A stretch of DNA of 64,000 bases from positions 1 through 64,000 of the forward strand of contig DASZVS010000003.1 of NCBI GenBank assembly GCA_035546975.1. Direction: 5' to 3'. Both the position numbers and the translations under genes were made by a program. Positions 41,096-48,797 of the stretch are shown one piece after another; positions within the stretch are counted from its first letter, which is position 1; each line of letters opens with the position of its first letter. The notes below the pieces were generated by a model that had not been told where the DNA came from, did not search any database, and saw only the letters and a program-made list of their open reading frames with translations. Origin of the DNA: JARIHC01 sp035546975 (lineage in GTDB: Bacteria > Patescibacteriota > Saccharimonadia > Saccharimonadales > UBA4665).

Positions 41096-41740
41096 ATGGC
41101 ATGGCTCCAAAAACGGCCGCAAGTAAGCAACCCTACAAATTTTTATACCGTCGGGCTCAACAAGACCGTATTAATTGCCGGGCTCGGCAACCCTGGCGCG
41201 AAGTACGACCTTACGCGCCATAATGCAGGTTTTTTCTGTATCGATGAGTTTGTCGCCAAAACGGATGAGATGGCCGACTGGATCGAAAAAAAGGACTTAA
41301 AATGTCATCTTTCAAGTGGTCGAGTTGGCGACAACCGGGTTATCGCCGTCAAGCCAACGACTTTCATGAACCTAAGCGGCGAAGCAATCCGGGCCGTGAT
41401 CGATTTTTATAAGATTAACCCCGAACATATCATTGTCGCCCATGATGAACTGGATATAAATTTCGGCCAGATCCGCTTGCGTGTCGGCGGCAGCGATGCC
41501 GGGCATAATGGCATCAAATCCGTTACCCAGCACATAGGAGAAGGTTACGGCCGCATCCGTATCGGCGTCGGCCCAAAACAGCCACCGCAAATAGATAGCA
41601 CTGACTTTGTGCTACAAAAATTTTCAAATGAAGAGCAAAAACAATTGCCTAATCTGGCGCGGGAAGTCACCGCAATTATCACTGAATACGTTTTCAGCAA
41701 TCAGGCACTCCCGCACGAAACCCGCAGTTTTCTTGTGTAA
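41096..41740 (+). CDS. pth: Peptidyl-tRNA hydrolase
   Basis: Recycles stalled peptidyl-tRNA. The catalytic His (TRHNAGFF), the Asn in MNLSG and the Asp in HDELDI are present. From ATG 41096 the protein has 214 residues, with about 25 before the first conserved strand (KTVLIAGLGNPG), somewhat longer than usual. The frame is open upstream across the 3' end of der, but the promoter at 41060 makes 41096 the most likely start. Confidence 0.93.
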   Translation: MAWLQKRPQVSNPTNFYTVGLNKTVLIAGLGNPGAKYDLTRHNAGFFCIDEFVAKTDEMADWIEKKDLKCHLSSGRVGDNRVIAVKPTTFMNLSGEAIRAVIDFYKINPEHIIVAHDELDINFGQIRLRVGGSDAGHNGIKSVTQHIGEGYGRIRIGVGPKQPPQIDSTDFVLQKFSNEEQKQLPNLAREVTAIITEYVFSNQALPHETRSFLV

Positions 41741-41745
41741 CTGTA

Positions 41746-41754
41746 TGTTACAGT
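41746..41754 (+). promoter_or_regulatory. Extended -10 promoter of the sugar transferase gene
   Basis: TGT plus TACAGT (41749-41754), eleven bases before the ATG at 41766. Confidence 0.5.
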
Positions 41755-41765
41755 AGTAGATAAGT

Positions 41766-42425
41766 ATGCCGAAAATAGGTGAAGCGTGGATCAATAGCGC
41801 TCAAAAACGCCGGCTTGAAACCGCTCTTATAAGCCCCGTGGTGCCCGTGGCCGGTGCCGTAGCGCTCACACATCGTTTGGTGCCGACGATACACGAAGTG
41901 CCACGTTCGTTATATCCCGGCCACACGTTCACCGCCAAAAAGATAGGCGACCCGGGACGCGACACATTGGCGCTTCGGTGGCTTCGGCGCGCCATGGTTG
42001 ATGAGTTACCGCAAATCCTAGACGTCCAGAAAGGCGACATGACACTCATAGGACCCCGAGCCGACGAACCAGAGCATATTGACCAGTTATTTGAAGCTGT
42101 AGAAGATACCGATATGCGTAGCCGATGGGAATATGCACGTTCGCGGCAAAGGCCCGGCATTATCAGCACCTACGCGGTTCATTCTCATCGTCATAACCTG
42201 GCTGGCGTAAGCGAAAGTGCCCGCTACTCAGAGGAGGAAGAGCGTGCAGCCAACGCCAGAATGCGAGCAGTCATGGACATCGCCGACTTTGAAGCTGCCA
42301 GTCTTATGCACGACGTAGCACTCATCAAAGCCACCGCAAATATGGCAGTTAGCAATTACGCACGCTATGCCCAGAACCTTGTACCCAGCCAATCGCAGCC
42401 CTCTACGACCGGCCATGTTCATTAA
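41766..42425 (+). CDS. Small phosphoglycosyl transferase (bacterial sugar transferase)
   Basis: 219 residues. The family pattern KRRLETALISPVVPVAG (re-entrant membrane helix), FTAKKIGDPGRDT and the catalytic acidic dyad in MVDELPQILDVQKGDMTLIGPR matches the monotopic phosphoglycosyl transferases that load the first sugar onto a polyprenyl phosphate carrier. The protein lacks the extra membrane domain of WbaP. It may start surface glycan or wall polymer synthesis, but no other glycosyltransferase is nearby. Confidence 0.87.
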   Translation: MPKIGEAWINSAQKRRLETALISPVVPVAGAVALTHRLVPTIHEVPRSLYPGHTFTAKKIGDPGRDTLALRWLRRAMVDELPQILDVQKGDMTLIGPRADEPEHIDQLFEAVEDTDMRSRWEYARSRQRPGIISTYAVHSHRHNLAGVSESARYSEEEERAANARMRAVMDIADFEAASLMHDVALIKATANMAVSNYARYAQNLVPSQSQPSTTGHVH

Positions 42426-42440
42426 GCCCCGCTGAAATTT

Positions 42441-42449
42441 TGCCATAAT
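42441..42449 (+). promoter_or_regulatory. Extended -10 promoter before the structured non-coding block
   Basis: TGC plus CATAAT (42444-42449), sixteen bases after the sugar transferase stop. Transcription would begin near 42456 with no gene until 43056. Confidence 0.4.
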
Positions 42450-42514
42450 AAGTACAGAGAAAATTATATTTTGGTGTACGGTACAACTAGGCCAAGTTTT
42501 CGCCAGTTTTTACA

Positions 42515-42539
42515 GAACTAAAAAAGGCCGACGAGAGGG
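42515..42539 (+). repeat. 25-bp direct repeat, copy 1
   Basis: Begins GAACTAAAAAAGGCC and ends GACGAGAGGG. Identical to 42603-42627, 88 bases away. Followed by the 42541 hairpin. Confidence 0.75.
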
Positions 42540-42540
42540 C

Positions 42541-42564
42541 AAAAAGCCAAAGCCTCGGCTTTTT
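42541..42564 (+). terminator. Intrinsic terminator-like hairpin
   Basis: AAAAAGCC and GGCTTTTT form 8-base arms around an 8-base loop, with the T-run in the 3' arm. Symmetric, so it could act on both strands. Confidence 0.5.
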
Positions 42565-42602
42565 GTAGGCGCCAACGAAGTGTCCCTAGTGAAACTACGA
42601 TG

Positions 42603-42627
42603 GAACTAAAAAAGGCCGACGAGAGGG
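42603..42627 (+). repeat. 25-bp direct repeat, copy 2
   Basis: Second exact copy of the 42515 repeat. Here the repeat forms the 5' side of the 42610-42652 hairpin, which ends in GCCTTTT. Confidence 0.75.
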
Positions 42628-43042
42628 GGTGGGCACCGCTCGTCAGCCTTTTGCAGGGCAGAGTAGATCTGCCCAAGCCCTTCAACCCACCCCGGCGAAA
42701 CATCATGGTCCATACAGTGAGGTGACCTGTGCCTCCCGCCGGCAAGCCAGCGAAAACCGTTTAGGCTCGCATTGATCGGGGAGCTTCTTAAAAGGCCGAG
42801 ACCCTAAGAAGCATCTAGTTAAAGGGGTTAGTATGTTTTAGAGCGCTTCGGGAAAACCCGAAGCCAAGAGAATAAGTGGAGGGTAACAACTTTTCTTAAG
42901 GCGCGCTCTAAAACAATCTAACGTATGCCTTACTCCTCAAGAGGAGCAAGGCGTTAGAAATTGGGGGTAAAAGGTGCAAGAGTCCTATTTTAGAACTCAC
43001 AAGTTGCTATTTTAGCAAAAGCATGTCCTTATGTCAATACTT

Positions 43043-43048
43043 TAAAAT
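43043..43048 (+). promoter_or_regulatory. Leaderless promoter of dprA
   Basis: TAAAAT, then seven bases, then the ATG at 43056. This makes the in-frame codon at 43023 an unlikely start. Confidence 0.55.
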
Positions 43049-43055
43049 ATTTTCT

Positions 43056-43919
43056 ATGAAAATCAATAAGCTTACGCTTACCTCACTCTGCTATCCGGAG
43101 CCGCTGCGGCACATTCCCAGTCCGCCAAAGCAACTTTTTACAAAAGGTGCACCCCTGGGAGAAATGCTTAAAATGCCCAGGGTAGCTCTTGTGGGCAGCC
43201 GCAGACCCACGCCTTATGGCAAATACGTAACAGAACAATTGGCAAGCGAATTGGCAGGGCAAGGAATAATCATCGTAAGCGGCTTGGCGCTTGGCATAGA
43301 TGCCATCGCCCACCGGGCAGCGCTTGCAAGCGGCGGAACCTGTATAGCTGTCCTGCCGGGCCCAGTCGGCCGAGTATATCCTGCAACGAACCGTCGTCTG
43401 GCAGAAGAGATACTTGCAAGCAACGGCGTGCTCGTTAGCGAGTACGACGAAGGCGCTGTCTCGTTCAAGCAGAATTTTATTGCCCGGAATAGAATAGTTG
43501 CAGGATTAAGCCAGGTCATACTCATTACGGAAGCCACAGAGAAGAGCGGCAGCCTGCACACTGCACGTTTTGCGCTCGAGCAAGGCAAAGACGTACTGGC
43601 GGTTCCGGGAAATATCGACAGTCCGCCTTCCGTCGGGACAAATAACCTCATCCGGGCCGGGGCTACTCCTATCACTTCGTGTTCTGATGTACTGCAAGTG
43701 CTCGGGCTCGAACCCCATACCGGCCGCCCGCAAACAATCAGGGGTAGAAATGCCGATGAACAGAGAATCATCGACTTATTACTTTTAGGAGTGTACAGCG
43801 GCCATGAGCTGTTCCAGCGCAGCAAGTTACCGGCCAGCAGGTTCAACCAAGCACTCACTATGCTAGAGATCGGCGGCAAAATCCGCCCCACGGGTGGTAA
43901 TCAATGGAGAATACGGTAG
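43056..43919 (+). CDS. dprA: DNA-processing protein DprA
   Basis: Loads RecA onto incoming single-stranded DNA during transformation. The Rossmann core shows GSRRPTPYGKYVTEQLA, SGLALGIDAIAHRAAL and IARNRIVAGLS, and the C-terminus is a winged helix (SGHELFQRSKLPASRFNQAL). From ATG 43056 the protein has 287 residues and lacks the N-terminal SAM domain, a common short form. With a functional uptake system elsewhere it would support natural competence. Confidence 0.92.
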   Translation: MKINKLTLTSLCYPEPLRHIPSPPKQLFTKGAPLGEMLKMPRVALVGSRRPTPYGKYVTEQLASELAGQGIIIVSGLALGIDAIAHRAALASGGTCIAVLPGPVGRVYPATNRRLAEEILASNGVLVSEYDEGAVSFKQNFIARNRIVAGLSQVILITEATEKSGSLHTARFALEQGKDVLAVPGNIDSPPSVGTNNLIRAGATPITSCSDVLQVLGLEPHTGRPQTIRGRNADEQRIIDLLLLGVYSGHELFQRSKLPASRFNQALTMLEIGGKIRPTGGNQWRIR

Positions 43920-43922
43920 ACT
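43917..43922 (+). promoter_or_regulatory. Leaderless promoter of the small-protein pair
   Basis: TAGACT, overlapping the dprA stop codon, ends seven bases before the ATG at 43930. Confidence 0.45.
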
Positions 43923-43929
43923 AAGAATT

Positions 43930-43998
43930 ATGCGGGCGAAAAAAGCCGAGAAAATAAAAATCCAAAAACAAACCGGAGCACCGGAGATCATTGCATGA
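43930..43998 (+). CDS. 22-residue basic small ORF
   Basis: Encodes MRAKKAEKIKIQKQTGAPEIIA. A TAGACT box ends seven bases before its ATG, the leaderless spacing seen at many genes here. Its stop overlaps the next start as ATGA. It may be a real small protein or a leader that brings ribosomes to the following gene. Confidence 0.4.
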   Translation: MRAKKAEKIKIQKQTGAPEIIA

Positions 43999-44168
43999 AA
44001 CTCATGATCATGATCGGCATTGCGGTTTTCGGCACAATAGGGAGTTGGTTAGGAGCTGCCATGGACCACGGTAATTGGTTCGGCGGCTGGAGCTTACTTT
44101 TCGGTACGATCGGCTCATTCTTCGGTATCTGGGCCGGCTACAAAATTGGCCAGAACCTCTCTCTATAA
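43995..44168 (+). CDS. 57-residue membrane protein
   Basis: Two hydrophobic segments, about 2-22 (MIMIGIAVFGTIGSWLGAAM) and 31-50 (GWSLLFGTIGSFFGIWAGYK), joined by the loop DHGNWFG. The pattern resembles small two-helix glycine-rich membrane proteins. The ATG overlaps the 22-residue ORF stop (ATGA), and a GGAG lies about ten bases upstream. No family recognised. Confidence 0.65.
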   Translation: MKLMIMIGIAVFGTIGSWLGAAMDHGNWFGGWSLLFGTIGSFFGIWAGYKIGQNLSL

Positions 44169-44170
44169 AA

Positions 44171-44485
44171 TCACCGGCTATTCGGCAAATGGGACCGTAA
44201 ACAGCGGCCGCGGATTTTGTGGTAACCGCCAATAGCAATCAGGGCAAGCGACGACACGCCGCCCAATTCTACCTCTCTGGAAACATTCTCTATCACCGTT
44301 ACGAGCGGTGTATCCGTGAAAGCTATAGCATTCGCTCCAGCAACGGCTCCGGCCGCAACCACGGCTATAACTTTCCCCCTCGTCTCCCAAAGTGCACCGC
44401 GGTTTTCATATGCCGACGGCAAAGGCAGCCGATAGTCAAATCTGTCAGAAATAGCCTGTTCGATTTTCCTAACCGGGCCCTCCAT
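44171..44485 (-). CDS. Small membrane-associated protein (104 aa)
   Basis: A hydrophobic alanine-rich segment lies at about 38-56 (KVIAVVAAGAVAGANAIAF) and a second moderately hydrophobic stretch at about 78-88. No known family. Its reality is supported by a TGT-TATAGT promoter ending exactly seven bases before the ATG. It converges on the 57-residue membrane protein gene with a gap of two bases. Confidence 0.6.
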   Translation of the reverse strand: MEGPVRKIEQAISDRFDYRLPLPSAYENRGALWETRGKVIAVVAAGAVAGANAIAFTDTPLVTVIENVSREVELGGVSSLALIAIGGYHKIRGRCLRSHLPNSR

Positions 44486-44492
44486 AACGCAA

Positions 44493-44501
44493 ACTATAAC
44501 A
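44493..44501 (-). promoter_or_regulatory. Leaderless extended -10 promoter
   Basis: Minus strand TGT plus TATAGT (44493-44498), seven bases before the ATG at 44485. Confidence 0.65.
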
Positions 44502-44593
44502 CAGAGCCACCACTTTTGTTCTTAGCTGATATAAAACTGGCGCATTCTTATTTATATACCACTTTTTTATTGCATTCAGAGCGAAACTAGTCT

Positions 44594-44599
44594 TATATA
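44594..44599 (+). promoter_or_regulatory. Leaderless promoter of topA
   Basis: TATATA, seven bases before the ATG at 44607. A weaker match than most, but at the same spacing. Confidence 0.4.
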
Positions 44600-44606
44600 T
44601 AGGCTT

Positions 44607-46904
44607 ATGGCTAAAAACCTTGTGATTGTTGAGAGCCCCGCAAAAGCTAAGACCATTGAGAAGTTCCTTGGCAAAGATTATGTAGTCAAAAGTAGTTTTG
44701 GCCATATTCGTGATTTGCCGAAAAAAGGTCTCAACATCGATATCGAGCACGGTTTTGCACCGAAGTACGAAATCAGCCCCGACAAGAAGAAAGTAATCAG
44801 CGAGCTCAAAAAAGCCGCTACCGGCAGCGAAGTATGGTTAGCTTCCGATGAAGACCGGGAAGGGGAAGCCATTGCCTGGCATCTGACCCAAGCCCTGAAA
44901 CTCGACCCCGGTAAGACAAAGCGCATCGTTTTTCATGAAATCACAAAGCCGGCCATAGAAACGGCCATCAAGAACCCCCGCACAGTTGATATTAAGCTGG
45001 TTGATGCGCAGCAAGCCCGGCGCGTACTGGATCGGCTTGTCGGCTACGAACTGTCGCCTGTGTTATGGAAAAAAGTCCGTACCGGGCTTTCCGCCGGCCG
45101 CGTCCAGTCGGTTGCCGTCCGGCTTATCGTTGAGCGCGAACGCGAAATCAGGGATTTCGAGGCAGAGAATTCTTTCAAAGTTACCGCCGTTTTCGAGGCC
45201 GACGGCCAAGAAGTACCTGCAGAACTGCAATCACGGCTAGCGGACGCTAAAACGGCTCAAACTTGGCTTGAAACGGCCAATGGCGCGGCGTTCACCATCG
45301 TCTCCATCGAGCAAAAGCCCGGCAGCCGCAGCCCCGGCGCACCATTTACCACCAGTACGCTGCAACAAGAGGCTTCCCGGCGGCTCGGATTCAGCGTCCG
45401 CCAGACTATGACTCTAGCCCAACGCCTGTACGAAGCCGGCCATATTACTTACATGCGTACGGACAGCACCACGCTTTCAGGCCAGGCAATCAAAGCAGCC
45501 GAGACATACATTAAAAAAGAGTTCGGCGACAAGTACCACCAGGTAAGGCAGTATAAAACCAAAAACCAGAGCGCCCAGGAAGCCCACGAAGCCATCCGGC
45601 CAACAGACTTTACAAGAACCAATCTAGGCAATGACCAACAACAGAAAAAACTCTACCAATTGATCTGGCAGCGCGCGCTTTCATCACAGATGAGCCCTGC
45701 CGAATTAGAACGCACAGAAGTCATTATTAAGAGCAGCAAACACCCGGAGACTTTTCTCGCTAAGGGAGAAATACTCCGTTTTGACGGGTTTATGAAAGTG
45801 TACGGCGGTACCAAAGACGACGTACTGCTACCACCGCTCAAAGAGGGGCAAGAGCTCACAGCTACCTCCATAACCGCTACTGAGACCTTCAGCCGTCCGC
45901 CAGCCCGCTATTCCGAAGCGGCGCTGGTCCGCAAATTGGAAGAGCTCGGAATTGGGCGGCCGAGCACGTATGCACCGACTATTTCAACCATCCAAACCAG
46001 AGGTTACGTAGAGAAAACCGATCTCGAAGGAGAAGAGCGCGAAATAACGGAACTCACGCTTGCCAACGGGCAGGTTGCAACCAGTAAATCCATAGTAACA
46101 ACGGGGGCAGACCGCAATAAACTTGTCCCAACCGGCATCGCCGAAGTTACCACCGATTTTTTGGTGAAGTACTTTCCGGCAATTGTGGACTATGATTTCA
46201 CGAAAAAGGTAGAGGATGATTTCGACAACATAGCCGACGGCAATGAGCGCTGGGCCGACATGATCAGTGATTTTTATAAAGATTTCCATCCTCTGATCGA
46301 GAAATCAGAAAGTATACCGCGTAACGAGGTTTCCCAAGCGCGCGAACTCGGTACCGACCCCAAGTCGGGCGAACCCATTTATGCACGGTACGGCCGATAC
46401 GGGCCAATGCTTCTTAAAGGGCGTACCGAGGATGAAGACAAAAAACCTGCTTTCGCCCCCATGCCCGAAGGCGCCACTATAGATACGGTTACCTTGGAGC
46501 AAGCACTTGAGATGTTCAAATTACCCCGCGTAGTAGGTAAAACAGAGGACGGAGAAGAGATAAAGGCAAATATCGGCCGTTTTGGCCCCTATATCCAAGT
46601 GGGCAAGACATTTGTCTCTATAAAGCCCCGCGACCCCTTAAGCGTCACCGAAGAAGAAGCACGTGAACTGTATGCCGAAAAGCTCGCAAAAGACGCTGCT
46701 AAAAACATCCAGGAGTTCGAAAGCGGCATTAAAATTCTTAACGGTCCTTACGGACCCTACGTCACCGACGGCAAAAAGAACGCCCGCATAGCAAAAGAGC
46801 AGGATCCGGCTGCATTAACAGAGGCAGAAGCAAAAGCTATCCTTGAGGCCGCTCCAGCTAAAAAACGCGGCTTCCGCCGCAAAAAAGCTGCTAAAAAAAC
46901 TTGA
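44607..46904 (+). CDS. topA: DNA topoisomerase I
   Basis: Relaxes negatively supercoiled DNA. Toprim domain with VIVESPAKAKTIEKFLG and ASDEDREGEAIAWHL, and the catalytic Tyr in HITYMRTDSTT. The C-terminus has no zinc ribbons but three Toprim_Crpt-type repeats (RYGRYGPMLLKG, NIGRFGPYIQVGK, LNGPYGPYVTDG) and a Lys-rich tail. 765 residues is in range. Confidence 0.96.
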   Translation: MAKNLVIVESPAKAKTIEKFLGKDYVVKSSFGHIRDLPKKGLNIDIEHGFAPKYEISPDKKKVISELKKAATGSEVWLASDEDREGEAIAWHLTQALKLDPGKTKRIVFHEITKPAIETAIKNPRTVDIKLVDAQQARRVLDRLVGYELSPVLWKKVRTGLSAGRVQSVAVRLIVEREREIRDFEAENSFKVTAVFEADGQEVPAELQSRLADAKTAQTWLETANGAAFTIVSIEQKPGSRSPGAPFTTSTLQQEASRRLGFSVRQTMTLAQRLYEAGHITYMRTDSTTLSGQAIKAAETYIKKEFGDKYHQVRQYKTKNQSAQEAHEAIRPTDFTRTNLGNDQQQKKLYQLIWQRALSSQMSPAELERTEVIIKSSKHPETFLAKGEILRFDGFMKVYGGTKDDVLLPPLKEGQELTATSITATETFSRPPARYSEAALVRKLEELGIGRPSTYAPTISTIQTRGYVEKTDLEGEEREITELTLANGQVATSKSIVTTGADRNKLVPTGIAEVTTDFLVKYFPAIVDYDFTKKVEDDFDNIADGNERWADMISDFYKDFHPLIEKSESIPRNEVSQARELGTDPKSGEPIYARYGRYGPMLLKGRTEDEDKKPAFAPMPEGATIDTVTLEQALEMFKLPRVVGKTEDGEEIKANIGRFGPYIQVGKTFVSIKPRDPLSVTEEEARELYAEKLAKDAAKNIQEFESGIKILNGPYGPYVTDGKKNARIAKEQDPAALTEAEAKAILEAAPAKKRGFRRKKAAKKT

Positions 46905-46987
46905 TAGTCCTGCTTATTTGCACCTCAGTAAAAGCTGTGGACAAGTAGTATTTTTACAACATAGACTACGTAATACTGTCAGGAATG

Positions 46988-46996
46988 TGCTAGAAT
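46988..46996 (+). promoter_or_regulatory. Upstream extended -10 promoter of the sigma-4/HARE gene
   Basis: TGC plus TAGAAT (46991-46996). It would give a leader of about 85 bases and forms a tandem pair with the promoter at 47020. Confidence 0.4.
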
Positions 46997-47019
46997 ATGT
47001 TACATATTGAGGAAAAATG

Positions 47020-47048
47020 TTGACTTTTAAAACGTATAGTTTTATAAT
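47020..47048 (+). promoter_or_regulatory. Strong promoter of the sigma-4/HARE gene
   Basis: TTGACT (47020-47025), 17-base spacer, perfect TATAAT (47043-47048). The leader is about 33 bases and carries a GGGAAG upstream of the ATG at 47089. Confidence 0.75.
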
Positions 47049-47088
47049 TACTACATAAGAAACTGCACAACAGGGAAGAACTATATAT

Positions 47089-48132
47089 ATGACCCAAAGT
47101 ACCTCGACCGAATTCGCTACCGAAAAACTCGTTACTGACGTACTTGCTACTATTGAGCGTGAGCGGGAACGGGAAATCATCGCGCGGCGCTTTGGCCTCT
47201 TTGACCGCAAGGAAACACTCGAACAAATCGGCGAAATGCTCGGTATTACCCGTGAGCGTGTACGCCAGCTTGAAAAATCGGTCATCGTTAAGCTGAAAAC
47301 TACTGCAGAGCAGGGGCAAATTCCGCACATCGAAGAATTCCAGGGCAAAGTACTGGAAATTTTAGGGGCTAACGGCAACGTAAGCCGGGTAAGCGAGCTC
47401 GCTAAGCAACTGAGCGAAGACCCCAACAGAGAAGAGCAAGCCCGCATTTCCTTCTTAAGCCAGTTGTGCCCGAAACTCACGGTAGTTAGCGAAGACGATA
47501 ACTTTTATAACAGCGTCAGCCTCACCAGTACGTATAATGAAAAAAGTCTCAAGCAGGCCGTGAGCTCCCTCATTGACACCATCAAAAACCTCGGGGAACC
47601 GAAAACCATCAACGAGATTGCCCAGGCTGCCAACATGGCAGATACGAAAGAAGCGGCAGCGCTGGCCAGTACCTCAAAGAAGCTGGCTACTCTCAATAAC
47701 CGCTGGGGCCTCGTTAAATGGCCGATGGTCAACCCTAAAAATATCCGCGACAAAATTTATGTTATTCTCAAGGAAAATGGCAAACAAATGCATTTTAATG
47801 AGATTGCCAAAGCCATAAAAGACAGTGATTTTAAGCGTAAGGACGTCACAACGCAGGCCATTCACAATGAGCTGATCAAAGACAAGCGCTTTGTGCTTAT
47901 AGGCCGCGGCATTTACGCTCTCAAAGAGTGGGGTTATGAAAAAGGTACTGTGGCCGATGTGATTGCCGACGTTCTTCGCGACGCCGGTGAACCGCTGCAC
48001 CGCGACGAAATCGTCAAGCGCGTACTCAAGAGCCGTTTTGTTAAAGAAACCACTATCCTATTGAATCTCCAGGGCAAACCGCAGTTCAAGCGCGTTGCTA
48101 AGGCTACGTACACTCTCGCCGACGCAGAGTAA
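47089..48132 (+). CDS. Sigma-70 region 4 plus HARE-HTH protein (transcription factor)
   Basis: 347 residues. Residues about 20-65 match sigma-70 region 4, including the helix-turn-helix LEQIGEMLGITRERVRQLE. The C-terminal part contains HARE-HTH domains, the fold of the RNA polymerase delta subunit, at about 220-285 (MHFNEIAKAIKDSD, VLIGRGIYALKEWG) and 290-345 (EPLHRDEIVKRVLK); a weaker copy may lie at 85-130. Regions 2 and 3 of sigma are missing, so it is not a full sigma factor. It probably binds RNA polymerase or promoter DNA. Confidence 0.8.
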   Translation: MTQSTSTEFATEKLVTDVLATIEREREREIIARRFGLFDRKETLEQIGEMLGITRERVRQLEKSVIVKLKTTAEQGQIPHIEEFQGKVLEILGANGNVSRVSELAKQLSEDPNREEQARISFLSQLCPKLTVVSEDDNFYNSVSLTSTYNEKSLKQAVSSLIDTIKNLGEPKTINEIAQAANMADTKEAAALASTSKKLATLNNRWGLVKWPMVNPKNIRDKIYVILKENGKQMHFNEIAKAIKDSDFKRKDVTTQAIHNELIKDKRFVLIGRGIYALKEWGYEKGTVADVIADVLRDAGEPLHRDEIVKRVLKSRFVKETTILLNLQGKPQFKRVAKATYTLADAE

Positions 48133-48146
48133 ATAAGCAAGGTTTT

Positions 48147-48797
48147 ATGTCCTCTACAGCCGAAGTGGTGCCTTTTGACGGGCAATTGCCGGCAGGCACA
48201 GATATTCCCAAGCTATGGGAGACCGGCAGGTCGTACGGCCAATTGTCACCGCGCCGGCATATGCGCCTAGCGGGCAGATTATTGGTACGGGCACACACCC
48301 GAGACCGCTTTAACGCTGGCACGCAGGAAGAGCTGGAAAGCCAACTAGATGATGCCCAGCGGCATTTTTCACAATTACGCCGCTTTGGCATGAGTATCGT
48401 CACCCACGAGACCGTTATTAGTCCCCAGCCGTGGCCCGAAGACAATTTCGACTGGGACGATGAGGATATTGTCGCCTTTAGCGCTTCGGCCTATATCACG
48501 CATTTACGGCCACTCAAAAACCCTGATAGCCGCGATTTTAAGCCCTTAAAAGCAATACCGCGAGATAAAGTCAGCGAGTTTGTTTTGGAGCCACTATGGA
48601 AATACTTACAATGGGCTGCTGCCGCCAAAGAGTCCACGATTTTAGAAGATATCTATACGCCTGACCAATATGGCTGGCAGCAAAGTTCTAATATCGTGGC
48701 CCTCCATGACCCCGGGCCCCAGATGCACCCCATAGGTGAGGTTCAAGAGGAGGCCAAAGAAGTGCTGGAATTCGACTTCTTTGATGTCGGTTTTTAA
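48147..48797 (+). CDS. Unrecognised protein (216 aa)
   Basis: Starts 14 bases after the sigma-4/HARE gene and is probably co-transcribed. Composition is mixed with several Trp and Asp residues, for example EDNFDWDDEDIVAF, and an acidic aromatic end (VLEFDFFDVGF). No signal peptide, membrane helix or known domain was seen. Confidence 0.6.
   Translation: MSSTAEVVPFDGQLPAGTDIPKLWETGRSYGQLSPRRHMRLAGRLLVRAHTRDRFNAGTQEELESQLDDAQRHFSQLRRFGMSIVTHETVISPQPWPEDNFDWDDEDIVAFSASAYITHLRPLKNPDSRDFKPLKAIPRDKVSEFVLEPLWKYLQWAAAAKESTILEDIYTPDQYGWQQSSNIVALHDPGPQMHPIGEVQEEAKEVLEFDFFDVGF

Larger units (their letters stand above)
42456..42960 (+). ncRNA. Structured non-coding block, likely RNA gene(s)
   Basis: About 500 bases without a supported gene but full of stable inverted repeats: 42541-42564 (8-base arms), 42610-42652 (6+7 bases with one mismatch), 42656-42674 (7), 42783-42812 (8), 42835-42914 (a 12-base outer stem GTTTTAGAGCGC enclosing a CTTCGGG/CCCGAAG hairpin and a second A/T hairpin) and 42917-42958 (7 plus inner stems). 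It also holds a 25-base direct repeat. No RNase P, tmRNA or SRP motif was recognised. Strand and exact ends are uncertain; the plus strand is chosen from the upstream promoter. Confidence 0.5.

Noticed and set aside
42518..42745. A 75-residue minus-strand ORF in the structured block
   Set aside because: It runs through several perfect hairpins, has no start signals and no protein-like pattern.
42835..42846. GTTTTAGAGC, the start of many Cas9-type CRISPR repeats
   Set aside because: It occurs once as a repeat start and pairs as one side of a 12-bp stem; no spacer-repeat array or cas gene is present.
46936..46944. TGTGGACAA, a perfect reverse DnaA-box variant, and TTTTCCACA at 49238 and 58280
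   Set aside because: Single scattered boxes without clustering, dnaA or an unwinding element do not support an origin of replication.
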